From Mesoaciditoga sp964503355 (GTDB lineage Bacteria; Thermotogota; Thermotogae; Mesoaciditogales; Mesoaciditogaceae): a stretch of 24,710 nucleotides of DNA. Within the stretch, counting starts at the first letter, position 1. Each line of letters opens with the position of its first letter. The stretch covers positions 1 to 24,710 of the forward strand of contig CAZCZS010000017.1 of the NCBI GenBank assembly GCA_964503355.1, read 5' to 3'. The position numbers were made by a program, and so were the translations under genes. The notes under the pieces were generated by a model. The model searched no databases. It was given only the letters and a program-made list of their open reading frames with translations, and was not told where the DNA came from. Below, one piece after another: positions 12,827-21,265 of the stretch.

Positions 12827-15409
12827 GTGAACAAGTCTTATTCTCCTCAAGATGTTGAAAAGAAATGGTATGAAAAATGGAAAAAGGAAGGGGTTTTCAA
12901 GCCAAAAAAGGGAAATGGAAAATTCTCGATGGTGATACCACCTCCTAACATTACAGGTAAATTGCATATGGGACACGCTTTGAACATAGTCGTTCAAGAT
13001 ATAGTGACTAGATACAATCGCATGAAGGGAAAAGAAACCCTTTGGTTACCCGGTGAAGATCACGCTGGCATAGCCACGCAGAACGTCGTGGTGAAAAAAC
13101 TTGACAAAGAGGGAAAGACAAAAGAGGAACTTGGAAGGGAAGAATTCGTAAAAGTCGCGTGGGAATGGGCCAAAGAATACCGTAAGAGAATAAGAGCTCA
13201 GATTGAAAGCATGGGCGCCTCATGCGATTGGTCAAGAGAAAGGTTCACTTTGGATGAGGGCTTGAACAAAGCCGTCAAGAAGGTTTTCGTTTCGTTGTAC
13301 GAAAAAGGTTTGATATACAAGGGAAAATACATGGTGAACTGGTGTCCAAAATGTGGAACGGTTCTTTCAAATGAAGAGATAGAGTACGAAAATGATAATG
13401 GAAAACTCTATCACGTGAGATATCCCATTGAAGAAGGTGGAGAGGTCGTTATAGCCACCACACGTCCAGAGACGATGCTCGGAGACACCGCCATCGCCGT
13501 GAATCCAAAAGATGAAAGATATAAATCGATCATCGGTAAACATGCGATTCTTCCTTTGGTTGGAAGAAAAATACCTATAATAGCCGACGAATACGTTGAC
13601 ACGACGTTCGGTACGGGCGCTTTGAAAGTTACGCCAGCTCACGATCCGAATGATTTCGAAATAGGTAAAAGACACTCGTTGCAAGTTATAGACATATTCG
13701 ATGATGAGGCGAAGATAAAGTTCGATTCTCCTTACAAAGGAATGGACAGAGAAAGTGCACGAAACGCGATCGTTAAGGATCTTGAAAAGGAAGGATATCT
13801 TTTAAAAGTTGAGGATTACATCCATTCCGTTGGACATTGTTACAGATGCCACACCGCTGTGGAACCGAAATTATCCGATCAATGGTTCGTTAAGATGAAG
13901 CCACTGGCTGAACCCGCCATAAGGGCGGTTAAAGATGGAACCATAAAGTTCCATCCTGACAGATGGAAAAAGGTGTATCTCAATTGGATGGAAAACGTCA
14001 GAGATTGGTGTATTTCGAGGCAGCTGTGGTGGGGACATCGAATTCCGGTTTGGTATTGCAAAGATTGTGGGCATATCACCGTTTCGGAAGATGTACCACA
14101 TGCGTGTGAAGCGTGTGGTTCCGAAAATATAGTTCAAGACGAAGATGTTTTGGACACGTGGTTCTCTTCAGCACTTTGGCCTTTTTCAACTCTCGGATGG
14201 CCCGAAAAAACGGAAGACCTTGAAAGGTATTACCCCACGGATCTGCTGGTAACGGGTTTTGACATAATATTCTTCTGGGTGGCAAGGATGATCGTCATGG
14301 GTTTGGAATTCATGGGAGAAGTGCCGTTCCATGACATTTACATTCACCAACTCGTCAGGGATAAGTACGGACGAAAGATGTCTAAATCGTTGGGTAACGG
14401 TATAGATCCAATGGAGATAGTCAACCAGTACGGTGCCGATGCCATGCGTATAACCCTTGCTATGCTCGCGGCCCAGGGAAGAGATATAAATCTTGATGAA
14501 AGATCTTTTGAATCTTTTAAACATTTTTCCAACAAGATATGGAACGCGTCGAGGTTCATAAAGATGAACGTTGAAGGAATAACCTCCAAACCACCCAAGG
14601 GGCAGACGATAGCGGATAAATGGATACTGTCTAGATTGAACGCGACGATAGCGAACGTCAACGATGCGATAGAATCTTACGATTTGAATCAGGCCGCTCA
14701 TGCCATATACAATTTCTTCTGGGGCGATTTCTGCGATTGGTACATAGAGATATCAAAAGTTCAAATGAAAAACGAAGAATACGCTGACAACACGAAACTA
14801 GTTTTGTTACACGTTTTAAAGGTCAGCTTGCAGCTTCTTCACCCATTTATGCCGTTCATAACGGAGGAGATATGGTCCGATTTCTTCGAAGGATTTGTCG
14901 CCACGTCGCGATGGCCTCGAGTGAACTCCGATTACGAGTTCAAAGATGAAGGCTTTGATTTCATTTTGGATGTGATCAAAGGTATAAGGGCGTTAAGAGC
15001 TGAATTGGAACTTCCCCCAGTACAAAAGATAAAGATTGCCGTTGTTGGAGAAAATTCGGCTTTGCAAAAGGCGGAAACGAAGGATTACGTGATGAAACTC
15101 GCAAACGTTCTTGAAGTCAAAACGCACAAACAAAAACCGTCCCACTCCATGACGGCAGCTGTTGGCTTGGACACGGAAGTCTTCGTCGTTATGGATGAAA
15201 AATTCGATGTGAGATCGGAAATAAACAGGCTTTCATCCAAGATGGAAAAGCTCGAAAAGGATTTGAAAAAAGCTGAAAAGAAGTTGTCAAATCCCGAATT
15301 TTTGAAAAAAGCACCTCAAGAAATAGTTGAAAAAGTTAAGAGCGAAAGAGATGAAATCACCCGAAAAGTGGAAAAAATGAGAAGGACAATTGAAGAACTT
15401 AAGGGATGA
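12827..15409 (+). CDS. valS: Valyl-tRNA synthetase
   Basis: A class I synthetase of ~860 residues that charges tRNA-Val. It shows PPPNITGKLHMGHALN (HMGH, near residue 47) and RKMSKSLGNGIDP (near 518). The editing domain has ATTRPETMLGDTAIAVNPKD and TGALKVTPAHDPNDFE. Two CxxC pairs (CPKCG, CKDCG/CEACG) suggest zinc fingers, and the C-terminal arm (from ~800) is a coiled coil as in other ValRS. I choose GTG 12827 because GGTGAG (12811-12816) precedes it by 10 nt and homology begins at NKSYSPQDVEKKWYEKW. GTG 12812, five codons upstream, is the alternative but has no well-spaced binding site. folC follows after 6 nt, as in Bacillus. Confidence 0.96.
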   Translation: MNKSYSPQDVEKKWYEKWKKEGVFKPKKGNGKFSMVIPPPNITGKLHMGHALNIVVQDIVTRYNRMKGKETLWLPGEDHAGIATQNVVVKKLDKEGKTKEELGREEFVKVAWEWAKEYRKRIRAQIESMGASCDWSRERFTLDEGLNKAVKKVFVSLYEKGLIYKGKYMVNWCPKCGTVLSNEEIEYENDNGKLYHVRYPIEEGGEVVIATTRPETMLGDTAIAVNPKDERYKSIIGKHAILPLVGRKIPIIADEYVDTTFGTGALKVTPAHDPNDFEIGKRHSLQVIDIFDDEAKIKFDSPYKGMDRESARNAIVKDLEKEGYLLKVEDYIHSVGHCYRCHTAVEPKLSDQWFVKMKPLAEPAIRAVKDGTIKFHPDRWKKVYLNWMENVRDWCISRQLWWGHRIPVWYCKDCGHITVSEDVPHACEACGSENIVQDEDVLDTWFSSALWPFSTLGWPEKTEDLERYYPTDLLVTGFDIIFFWVARMIVMGLEFMGEVPFHDIYIHQLVRDKYGRKMSKSLGNGIDPMEIVNQYGADAMRITLAMLAAQGRDINLDERSFESFKHFSNKIWNASRFIKMNVEGITSKPPKGQTIADKWILSRLNATIANVNDAIESYDLNQAAHAIYNFFWGDFCDWYIEISKVQMKNEEYADNTKLVLLHVLKVSLQLLHPFMPFITEEIWSDFFEGFVATSRWPRVNSDYEFKDEGFDFILDVIKGIRALRAELELPPVQKIKIAVVGENSALQKAETKDYVMKLANVLEVKTHKQKPSHSMTAAVGLDTEVFVVMDEKFDVRSEINRLSSKMEKLEKDLKKAEKKLSNPEFLKKAPQEIVEKVKSERDEITRKVEKMRRTIEELKG

Positions 15410-15415
15410 GGAAGT

Positions 15416-16735
15416 ATGAATATGAATTACGAGGAAATGCTCAGAGAACTTTACTCCGTCCATCCTGAGACGAAGATAAAACTCGGTTTGGACAGGATAA
15501 GAGAGTTGCTTAAAAGGTTGGGAAATCCTCAAAACGCTTTCAAATACGTCCACGTAGGTGGAACAAACGGCAAGGGTACCGTTGTTAAGACGATTGGTAG
15601 TGTTTTAAAAGCCCACGAATTGAACGTTGGTACGTACTTTTCTCCCCATCTTGAAACATTTCGAGAGCGTATCCGTTTCAACGATGAATACATATCAAGG
15701 GATGAAGCGGTGGAGATGTTCGAAGAAGTCATGAAACAGGCGAAGGATATGACGAATGAAATGGAACCGACTTTCTTTGAAATGGTGACCGCGATGGCAT
15801 TTCTTTACTTCAAAAGAAAGAAGGCGGACATCGTGATTTCCGAAGTTGGCCTCGGAGGAAGGTTCGATGCCACCAACGTCGTTGAAAAGCCAGTGCTTTG
15901 CGTGATAACAACCGTGGATTACGACCACATGGATATCCTTGGAAGCACTCTTTCCGAAATAGCGTTTGAAAAAGCCGGCATCATCAAAGAAGGAGTTCCC
16001 GTGGTGTTGGGAAATATTCTTCCCGAGGCTTTGAACGTTATAACTTCAAGGGCAAAAGAGCTTGATGCCGAAACGATAAGATGGGGAAAAGATTACAGGA
16101 TCGTGAATGAAAAGTTTGAACTCGGAAGAAATTCGTTCGATTACTTAGGGAAAAATAGAAAGCTACATGTGGAAACGAGAATGAACGGCGTTCAAGCAAT
16201 GCAAAACATATCGGTGGCTCTCGCTTCGTTAGGGAGACTTGAAAAAGAAAAGATCTTCGAATTGGATGAGAAAAAAACGTTTGATGCGATCTTCACGTTG
16301 AACTTGGAAGGTCGTTTTGAATGGCTTCCTTCCGACATCACCGTAATATTGGACGCCGCGCATAACGCTCCGGCGATGAAGGTGCTGGTACAAAATCTGA
16401 AGAAATACTTTCCCTCCAAAAATGTGAACGCCGTGATGGGAATTTTAAACGATAAAGATTACAAATCCATGATCGAAGAAGTGGCGCCGGCCGTTAAGAA
16501 ATTCTACATAACTTCTCCGATGAGCGAGAGAGCTACCAATCCATTCGATATATACACGTGGGCCGCGAAGGCGTACGATAACGTGGGCTTTGTAAAAGAC
16601 GTAAAAGACGCCGTGAGCATGTGTCATGACATGAGTAAGGAAGAAAACGCCGTCATGTTGGTGAGTGGCTCTTTTTACACCGTTGGAGCGGCCAGGACGT
16701 TTTTAACCGGAAACCTCGAAGCGGACGGTGAATAA
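15416..16735 (+). CDS. folC: Folylpolyglutamate synthase / dihydrofolate synthase
   Basis: A 439-residue Mur-ligase-type enzyme that adds glutamate to dihydropteroate and to folates. The P-loop is VHVGGTNGKGTVVK (near residue 48), followed by GTYFSPHLETFRERIRFND. The central part has DIVISEVGLGGRFDATNVV, with the Glu and the lysine-carbamate region nearby, and TTVDYDHMDILG. The C-terminal domain includes LNLEGRFEWL and ILDAAHNAPAMKVL, typical of FolC. Two start ATGs (15416 and 15422) follow GAGGAAGT; either is possible. It sits 6 nt after valS and 15 nt before ruvA, so the three are probably one transcript. Confidence 0.94.
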   Translation: MNMNYEEMLRELYSVHPETKIKLGLDRIRELLKRLGNPQNAFKYVHVGGTNGKGTVVKTIGSVLKAHELNVGTYFSPHLETFRERIRFNDEYISRDEAVEMFEEVMKQAKDMTNEMEPTFFEMVTAMAFLYFKRKKADIVISEVGLGGRFDATNVVEKPVLCVITTVDYDHMDILGSTLSEIAFEKAGIIKEGVPVVLGNILPEALNVITSRAKELDAETIRWGKDYRIVNEKFELGRNSFDYLGKNRKLHVETRMNGVQAMQNISVALASLGRLEKEKIFELDEKKTFDAIFTLNLEGRFEWLPSDITVILDAAHNAPAMKVLVQNLKKYFPSKNVNAVMGILNDKDYKSMIEEVAPAVKKFYITSPMSERATNPFDIYTWAAKAYDNVGFVKDVKDAVSMCHDMSKEENAVMLVSGSFYTVGAARTFLTGNLEADGE

Positions 16736-16750
16736 AGCGGTGAACGAAAT

Positions 16751-17317
16751 ATGATATGGGCTTTGAGGGGAATCGTTCATTCAAAGTCGGATACGTCCAT
16801 CGTTTTGGAAATCAACGGGATTTTCTACGAGGTTTTAACGATTTCAAAGCATATGAATGAGTTCGTTGTTGGCGATGAGGTGATGGTTTACATCAGAGAA
16901 ATAGTGAAAGAAAATTCACCCATCGAACTCGTGGGCTTTACAAATAAGAGCGAAAGGGCACTGTACGATGCACTCGTAAAGGTGAGCGGCATAGGTCCAA
17001 AAAACGCTTTGAAGATATTAGACGTTACCGATTTTGACACTTTCGCAAACGCTGTAAATTCTCAGGATATGGCCTTTTTGAAATCTCTTCCATCTGTGGG
17101 TCCTAAAACCGCTGAAAGGATGATGGTTGAACTTCGGGGAAAACTTCAAGCTGTGGAAGAAGAAAGAAGCGAAATCGGCGAAGCGGTGGAAACGATGATA
17201 GCGCTAGGATTTTCAAGGGCGAAGGCCTTCGAAGCCGTGAAAAAAGCCACACAAAGTGGGGCGAAAAATCTGGAAGAAATAGTGAAAAAAGCTCTCTCTT
17301 TTGTAAATAAACTTTGA
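16751..17317 (+). CDS. ruvA: Holliday junction DNA helicase subunit RuvA
   Basis: A 188-residue RuvA, the tetramer that binds four-way DNA junctions and loads RuvB. The order is an OB-fold (1-~63, with MIWALRGIV and a YIREIVKENSPIELVGF stretch), a helix-hairpin-helix domain with VSGIGPKNALKIL and LPSVGPKTAERMMVELRGKL, and a short C-terminal RuvB-contact domain (from ~140, IGEAVETMIALGFSRAKAFE). The acidic pin region is not obvious to the eye. No ruvB or ruvC lies in the window. It ends inside the spacer of the glmU promoter. Confidence 0.95.
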   Translation: MIWALRGIVHSKSDTSIVLEINGIFYEVLTISKHMNEFVVGDEVMVYIREIVKENSPIELVGFTNKSERALYDALVKVSGIGPKNALKILDVTDFDTFANAVNSQDMAFLKSLPSVGPKTAERMMVELRGKLQAVEEERSEIGEAVETMIALGFSRAKAFEAVKKATQSGAKNLEEIVKKALSFVNKL

Positions 17318-17329
17318 TTTATGTATAAT
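17301..17329 (+). promoter_or_regulatory. Promoter of the glmU-prs-rplY-pth operon
   Basis: TTGTAA (17301-17306), 17 nt and TATAAT (17324-17329). The ruvA stop (17315-17317) lies in the spacer. The predicted transcript start near 17336 leaves only about ten bases before the glmU start, so the mRNA would have an extremely short leader. Confidence 0.65.
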
Positions 17330-17346
17330 CGCCTGGGGTGATCATG

Positions 17347-18705
17347 ATGAATAGAGTTTTAATCCTGGCAGGCGGCTTGGGAAAGAGAATGCATTCACCC
17401 AAGCCGAAGGTTCTTCATGAAATTCTGGAAAAGCCTCTGATCAAATGGGTTATCGATTCGGCCATGTCAGCGGGCATCGCTAAAATTGGAGTGGTTGTTG
17501 GTCATGGCTCTGAAGAAGTGAGAAAAACACTTGATAAGGATATCGAAGTGTATCTACAACCTCAACAACTCGGCACAGCGGATGCGGTTAAGTGTGCTCA
17601 GAGTTTTTTAAATGGTAAAGTCGTGGTGCTTTACGGTGATGCGCCTTTGATCAAAGCGGACACGATAAGGAAACTGATCTCGTCCAAGGCGGATATGAGT
17701 GTTTTAACGGCAAAGGTTGCAAATCCTCACGGTTACGGGAGAATAGTCAGAAAAAACGGCAAGATATTCAAAATAGTTGAAGAAGTTGACGCTGATGAAG
17801 AAGTAAAAAAAATAAACGAGATAAATAGCGGCATGTACGCATTTGAAAGTGAAGCGTTGAAATTCGCTTTGAGTAAGATAAAGCCTTCAAACAAAAAAGG
17901 CGAATATTATCTTACCGATGCCGTTGAGATACTACTGAAAAATGGATACGAAGTAGATACTGTTGAGGTAAACGATCCAAACGAAATACTCGGAGCTAAC
18001 ACACAAAAAGAATTGGCAGAACTGTTCAAAATAGCACGAGAAGATATCTTAGACAAACTCATGGAGAACGGCGTGACCGTAGAAGATCCATCTAGCACTT
18101 TCATCGGTCCTGATGTTAAAATAGAGGCCGGTGTTACCGTAAAACCATTCACGTTCATATACGGAAAAAGTTCGATCGAAACCGGATCTGTAATAGGTCC
18201 TCAAACAACTTTAAGAGATACTTTTGTTGGTAGAAACACTTATGTGATAAGATCTGAATGCGAAGGGGCTTACATTTCGAACGAGTGTAAAGTTGGGCCT
18301 TTTTCAAGGTTGAGGCCGGGAGCCAAATTGGAAGAAAAAGTGAAGATTGGGAATTTCGTTGAAGTTAAAAATTCTCATCTTTTTGAAGAGGTCAAAGCTC
18401 AACATCTTACCTACTTGGGTGATGCAACCGTTGAAGAGCGTACAAATATAGGTGCTGGCACAATAACATGCAATTACGATGGAGTGAAAAAGAACAAGAC
18501 GTTTATAGGGAAAAACTCGTTCATCGGATCCAATACCGCCCTTGTAGCACCGGTAAAAATCGGAGAGGGAGCGTTGATAGGCGCGGGTTCCGTTATAACG
18601 GAAGATGTGCCTCCTTTTGCTTTGGCGTTGGGGAGAGCACGTCAAGTCAACAAGGAAAAATGGGTTTTGAAGAAAATGGAGGAAAACCATGAAAAGCGAG
18701 CTTAA
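17347..18705 (+). CDS. glmU: Bifunctional GlmU: GlcN-1-P acetyltransferase / GlcNAc-1-P uridylyltransferase
   Basis: GlmU makes UDP-GlcNAc for peptidoglycan. The N-terminal nucleotidyltransferase domain starts with MNRVLILAGGLGKRM, followed by SPKPKVLHEI, with QLGTADAV, LYGDAPLI and HGYGRIVR further on. From about residue 245 a left-handed beta-helix of hexapeptide repeats forms the acetyltransferase domain, with RPGAKLEEKVKIGNFVEVKN, HLTYLGDATVEERTNIGAGT and NYDGVKKNKTFIGKNSFIGS. I choose ATG 17347, six bases after GGGGTG; ATG 17344 and GTG 17338 are also in frame. The last 17 nt overlap prs. The order glmU-prs-ctc-pth is the same as gcaD-prs-ctc-spoVC in Bacillus. Confidence 0.95.
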   Translation: MNRVLILAGGLGKRMHSPKPKVLHEILEKPLIKWVIDSAMSAGIAKIGVVVGHGSEEVRKTLDKDIEVYLQPQQLGTADAVKCAQSFLNGKVVVLYGDAPLIKADTIRKLISSKADMSVLTAKVANPHGYGRIVRKNGKIFKIVEEVDADEEVKKINEINSGMYAFESEALKFALSKIKPSNKKGEYYLTDAVEILLKNGYEVDTVEVNDPNEILGANTQKELAELFKIAREDILDKLMENGVTVEDPSSTFIGPDVKIEAGVTVKPFTFIYGKSSIETGSVIGPQTTLRDTFVGRNTYVIRSECEGAYISNECKVGPFSRLRPGAKLEEKVKIGNFVEVKNSHLFEEVKAQHLTYLGDATVEERTNIGAGTITCNYDGVKKNKTFIGKNSFIGSNTALVAPVKIGEGALIGAGSVITEDVPPFALALGRARQVNKEKWVLKKMEENHEKRA

Positions 18706-19630
18706 GATCTTAGGCGGTTCATCCAACAGAAAACTCTTGGAAAGAATATGTGCTTACGTAAATGTTGCCCCAACGTCCATCGAACTGTCACGTTTCTCCG
18801 ACGGAGAGATAAATTTCAGAATAGGGGAAACCGTAAGAGGACACGATGTTTTCGTCATTCAATCCACATCGACACCTGTCAACGACAACCTTATGGAACT
18901 CTTGATAATGATCGACGCCTTAAAAAGAGCTTCTGCCAACAGCATAGCCGTTGTTATACCTTACTATGGCTATGCTCGCCAAGATAGAAAAGCCAAAGGA
19001 CGAGATCCGATAACGGCCAAGCTGGTTGCAAATCTTTTAACGGTCGCGGGTGCCACAAGGGTTTTAACCGTCGATCTTCACGCGGAACAAATTCAAGGTT
19101 TTTTTGATATACCAGTGGATAACTTACAGTCCTTTCCCGTTTTTTCAAAGGCCTTGAAAAAATATGAAACCTTTGACAAAGAAAATACGGTCATAGTCGC
19201 GCCAGATGTGGGAGCTGTAAAAAGAGCGAGAAAGATAGCCGAAAAATTCGGATTTCCAATGGCTATTCTTGACAAAAGGAGACCCAAAGACAACGTTGCG
19301 GAGGTTCTTCACGTCATAGGCGAAGTTGAAGGTATGACGGCCATAATGTTTGATGATATAATCGATACCGCTAGAACGCTGGTCGCGGGTGCCAATTTGT
19401 TGAAAGCACACGGAGCGAAAAAGATCATTTCTTGCGCCACTCATGGTATATTCTCAGGAGATGCGCTGAAGATATTGGAAGATTCACCAATAGATCATAT
19501 ATACGTGACGGACACGATTTACCATGAAAATTTGCCTGAGAAAATTTCCGTCGTTTCAATAGCTCCACTCTTAGGAGAAGCTATAATGAGGATAAGGAAG
19601 AACTTGTCGGTAAGTATATTATTTAGATAA
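18689..19630 (+). CDS. prs: Ribose-phosphate pyrophosphokinase (PRPP synthetase)
   Basis: A 313-residue PRPP synthetase that moves pyrophosphate from ATP to ribose 5-phosphate, feeding nucleotide, His and Trp synthesis. Visible are GGSSNRKLLERI, the flexible-loop region PYYGYARQDRKAKGRDPITA, VLTVDLHAEQIQGFFDIPVD and VAPDVGAVKRARKIAE. The PRPP-binding loop reads FDDIIDTARTLVAGA (from residue 221). Most family members have a Gly at the position that is Arg229 here (AGA, 19373-19375), giving DTART instead of DTAGT. GGAGGAAAACC precedes ATG 18689, which lies 17 nt inside glmU. rplY begins 29 nt after its stop. Function is very likely kept, but the loop change is notable. Confidence 0.94.
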   Translation: MKSELKILGGSSNRKLLERICAYVNVAPTSIELSRFSDGEINFRIGETVRGHDVFVIQSTSTPVNDNLMELLIMIDALKRASANSIAVVIPYYGYARQDRKAKGRDPITAKLVANLLTVAGATRVLTVDLHAEQIQGFFDIPVDNLQSFPVFSKALKKYETFDKENTVIVAPDVGAVKRARKIAEKFGFPMAILDKRRPKDNVAEVLHVIGEVEGMTAIMFDDIIDTARTLVAGANLLKAHGAKKIISCATHGIFSGDALKILEDSPIDHIYVTDTIYHENLPEKISVVSIAPLLGEAIMRIRKNLSVSILFR

Positions 19631-19659
19631 AATTCAGATTCAGATAAGGAGGAGTTTTT

Positions 19660-20301
19660 ATGGCTTTAACTTTAGAAGCTGCAGTCAGAGAAAATGAAAA
19701 AGCGAAAAGACTGCTGAAGAAAAAATTCGTTCCGGCGATAGTCTACGGACCGGACAGGGAAAACATCAAAATTCAAATTCCGGAGGCAGAGATCACCTCT
19801 TTGCTTGAAAAAGCGAGAGAAACAACGCCCATTCATCTTGTCGTCAAAGGTGAAAAGGACACCGAAGAATTGGATGTCTTTATCAAAAGCATACAAAGAC
19901 ATAAATTGACGACAAAGGTCATTCACGCCGACTTTTACGAACCTGAAAAAGGAAAGGTCATGCATTTCAGAATTCCTTTGAAATTCGTCGGGGAAGCTGC
20001 CGGCGTTAAAGCGGGAGGTATACTCGAAGAGATCATAAGAGAACTGGAAATAGAAGTGCTTCCGAAAGATCTTATCGAAGAGATAGTGGTGGATGTCTCA
20101 TCGCTTGAAATGGGAGATGCTTTGAGAGTTAAAGATCTTAACATTCCAGAAACCATGAAAGTTCTCACTGATTTAGATGAAGTTGTAGTCGGAGTAAAAG
20201 CTCCAAGGGCTGAAGAAGTCGTGACCCCTGAAGAAGTGGAAGAAGAAGTGGAACCAGAAGCGATAAAAGAGAAATCATCTGAAGAAAACAAAGAAGAGTG
20301 A
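19660..20301 (+). CDS. rplY: 50S ribosomal protein L25 (general stress protein Ctc)
   Basis: A 213-residue long form of L25, which binds 5S rRNA. The N-terminal L25 domain (to about residue 95) includes KKKFVPAIVYGPDRENIKI and TTKVIHADFYEPEKGKVMHF. The second beta domain (about 95-180) has IPLKFVGEAAGVKAGGILEE and VLPKDLIEEIVVDVSSLEMG, as in Ctc/TL5. The last ~30 residues are an acidic Glu-rich tail, with low complexity beyond the usual fold. AAGGAGGAG stands before ATG 19660. The gene ends in GTGA, overlapping pth. Bacillus ctc has the same neighbours. Confidence 0.93.
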   Translation: MALTLEAAVRENEKAKRLLKKKFVPAIVYGPDRENIKIQIPEAEITSLLEKARETTPIHLVVKGEKDTEELDVFIKSIQRHKLTTKVIHADFYEPEKGKVMHFRIPLKFVGEAAGVKAGGILEEIIRELEIEVLPKDLIEEIVVDVSSLEMGDALRVKDLNIPETMKVLTDLDEVVVGVKAPRAEEVVTPEEVEEEVEPEAIKEKSSEENKEE

Positions 20302-20855
20302 AGGAATTCGTAGTGGTGGGCTTGGGAAATCCGGGCCCACAGTACGTTTTCACAAGGCACAACGTTGGATTTTTGTTCCTGGATGAATTTCTCAAAAGAT
20401 ATCCACCCAATGAAGTAAAAAAAGAAAGATTGTACACGTTGTACACCGTGGACGTTGAAGAGGTGCATTTTACCTTAATACGTCCCCTAACTTTTATGAA
20501 TTTGAGTGGCGAAGTTTTCAATTACGTTGAAATTCCTCTCTTACCCATGGTCGTGCACGATGATTTGGATCTTCACCTGGGAAGGATAAGAATAAAGAAA
20601 AAAGGTTCATCTGGTGGACATAAAGGTGTACAATCTATTATAGAAACTTTGAGAACGGAAGAATTTCCTCGTTTGAGAGTTGGAATAGGTCCTAAGACCA
20701 CGAACGCGGTGGATTTTGTGCTGTCGCAGTTCAGCGATGATGAACTCAGAATACTTTACAAATCTTTAGAACTGGGTGTTGAAGCGGTTGTGGATAGTGC
20801 AAAATACGGTGTGGATTTTGCCATGAACAAGTTCAACGGTATGAAGGTGATTTAA
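20298..20855 (+). CDS. pth: Peptidyl-tRNA hydrolase
   Basis: A 185-residue bacterial Pth, which frees tRNA from dropped-off peptidyl-tRNA. It has GLGNPGPQYVFTRHNVGF with the catalytic His, LTFMNLSGE, VVHDDLDLHLGRIRIKKKGS followed by GGHKGVQSII (Asp and His of the active site), and PRLRVGIGP. The start is GTG 20298-20300, overlapping the rplY stop (GTGA); the next gene overlaps its stop by one base. Together with rqcP and the YchF-like protein elsewhere in the window, it is one of several ribosome-rescue functions here. Confidence 0.95.
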   Translation: MKEFVVVGLGNPGPQYVFTRHNVGFLFLDEFLKRYPPNEVKKERLYTLYTVDVEEVHFTLIRPLTFMNLSGEVFNYVEIPLLPMVVHDDLDLHLGRIRIKKKGSSGGHKGVQSIIETLRTEEFPRLRVGIGPKTTNAVDFVLSQFSDDELRILYKSLELGVEAVVDSAKYGVDFAMNKFNGMKVI

Positions 20856-21265
20856 TGAAAAAAAAGTGTTCCGTGTGCGGAAAAAAAGCGGATATCGTTG
20901 TGAATATCTACTTAGAAGGTTTCACAAAAGAGATAGCTTATTGTAGAGAATGTTTGAAAGAAAGCGTGAAGCGTTGGGGAAAAGACGAACTTCGTTTGAA
21001 TTTAGATGCGTGGAGTATCATGAACTCCAAGCCAAAATTGAACATTGCATTGGAATTGGTGGAAGTGGATGGCGTTTCGATCTTGAATGAAAGCGCCAAG
21101 AAGATGCTTGGAAGTGGATTAAGAGAAGAAGAAAAGGTAAAATACGAAATCTCTCAACTGAGAAGAAAAATGGCAAAAGCGATAAAGAACGAAAATTACG
21201 AATTGGCTGGCATTCTCCAAAGGGAGATAAAACGTCTGAAGTCCATCTTCAAAAAGGCAAAATGA
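20855..21265 (+). CDS. UVR-motif zinc-finger protein, McsA-like
   Basis: A 136-residue protein with two CxxC pairs (CSVC at residues 5-8 and CREC at 30-33) that suggest zinc binding, and a C-terminal UvrB/UvrC (UVR) motif (about 100-135, LRRKMAKAIKNENYELAGIL, then QREIKRLK). This layout matches McsA-type proteins, which in Bacillus activate the arginine kinase McsB. No McsB or ClpC gene is in the window, so the partner is unknown. The start ATG shares one base with the pth stop; the stop overlaps the next gene by ATGA. Family membership is quite certain, the role is not. Confidence 0.85.
   Translation: MKKKCSVCGKKADIVVNIYLEGFTKEIAYCRECLKESVKRWGKDELRLNLDAWSIMNSKPKLNIALELVEVDGVSILNESAKKMLGSGLREEEKVKYEISQLRRKMAKAIKNENYELAGILQREIKRLKSIFKKAK

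Noticed and set aside
19582..19587. TATAAT as an internal promoter for rplY
   Set aside because: It is inside prs coding sequence and has no -35 or TG extension; rplY is only 29 nt behind prs and can be read through.
19935..20521. Long overlapping minus-strand ORFs opposite rplY and pth
   Set aside because: Ser/Thr-rich low-complexity translation is the antisense of the Glu-rich L25 tail; there is no ribosome binding site or promoter.
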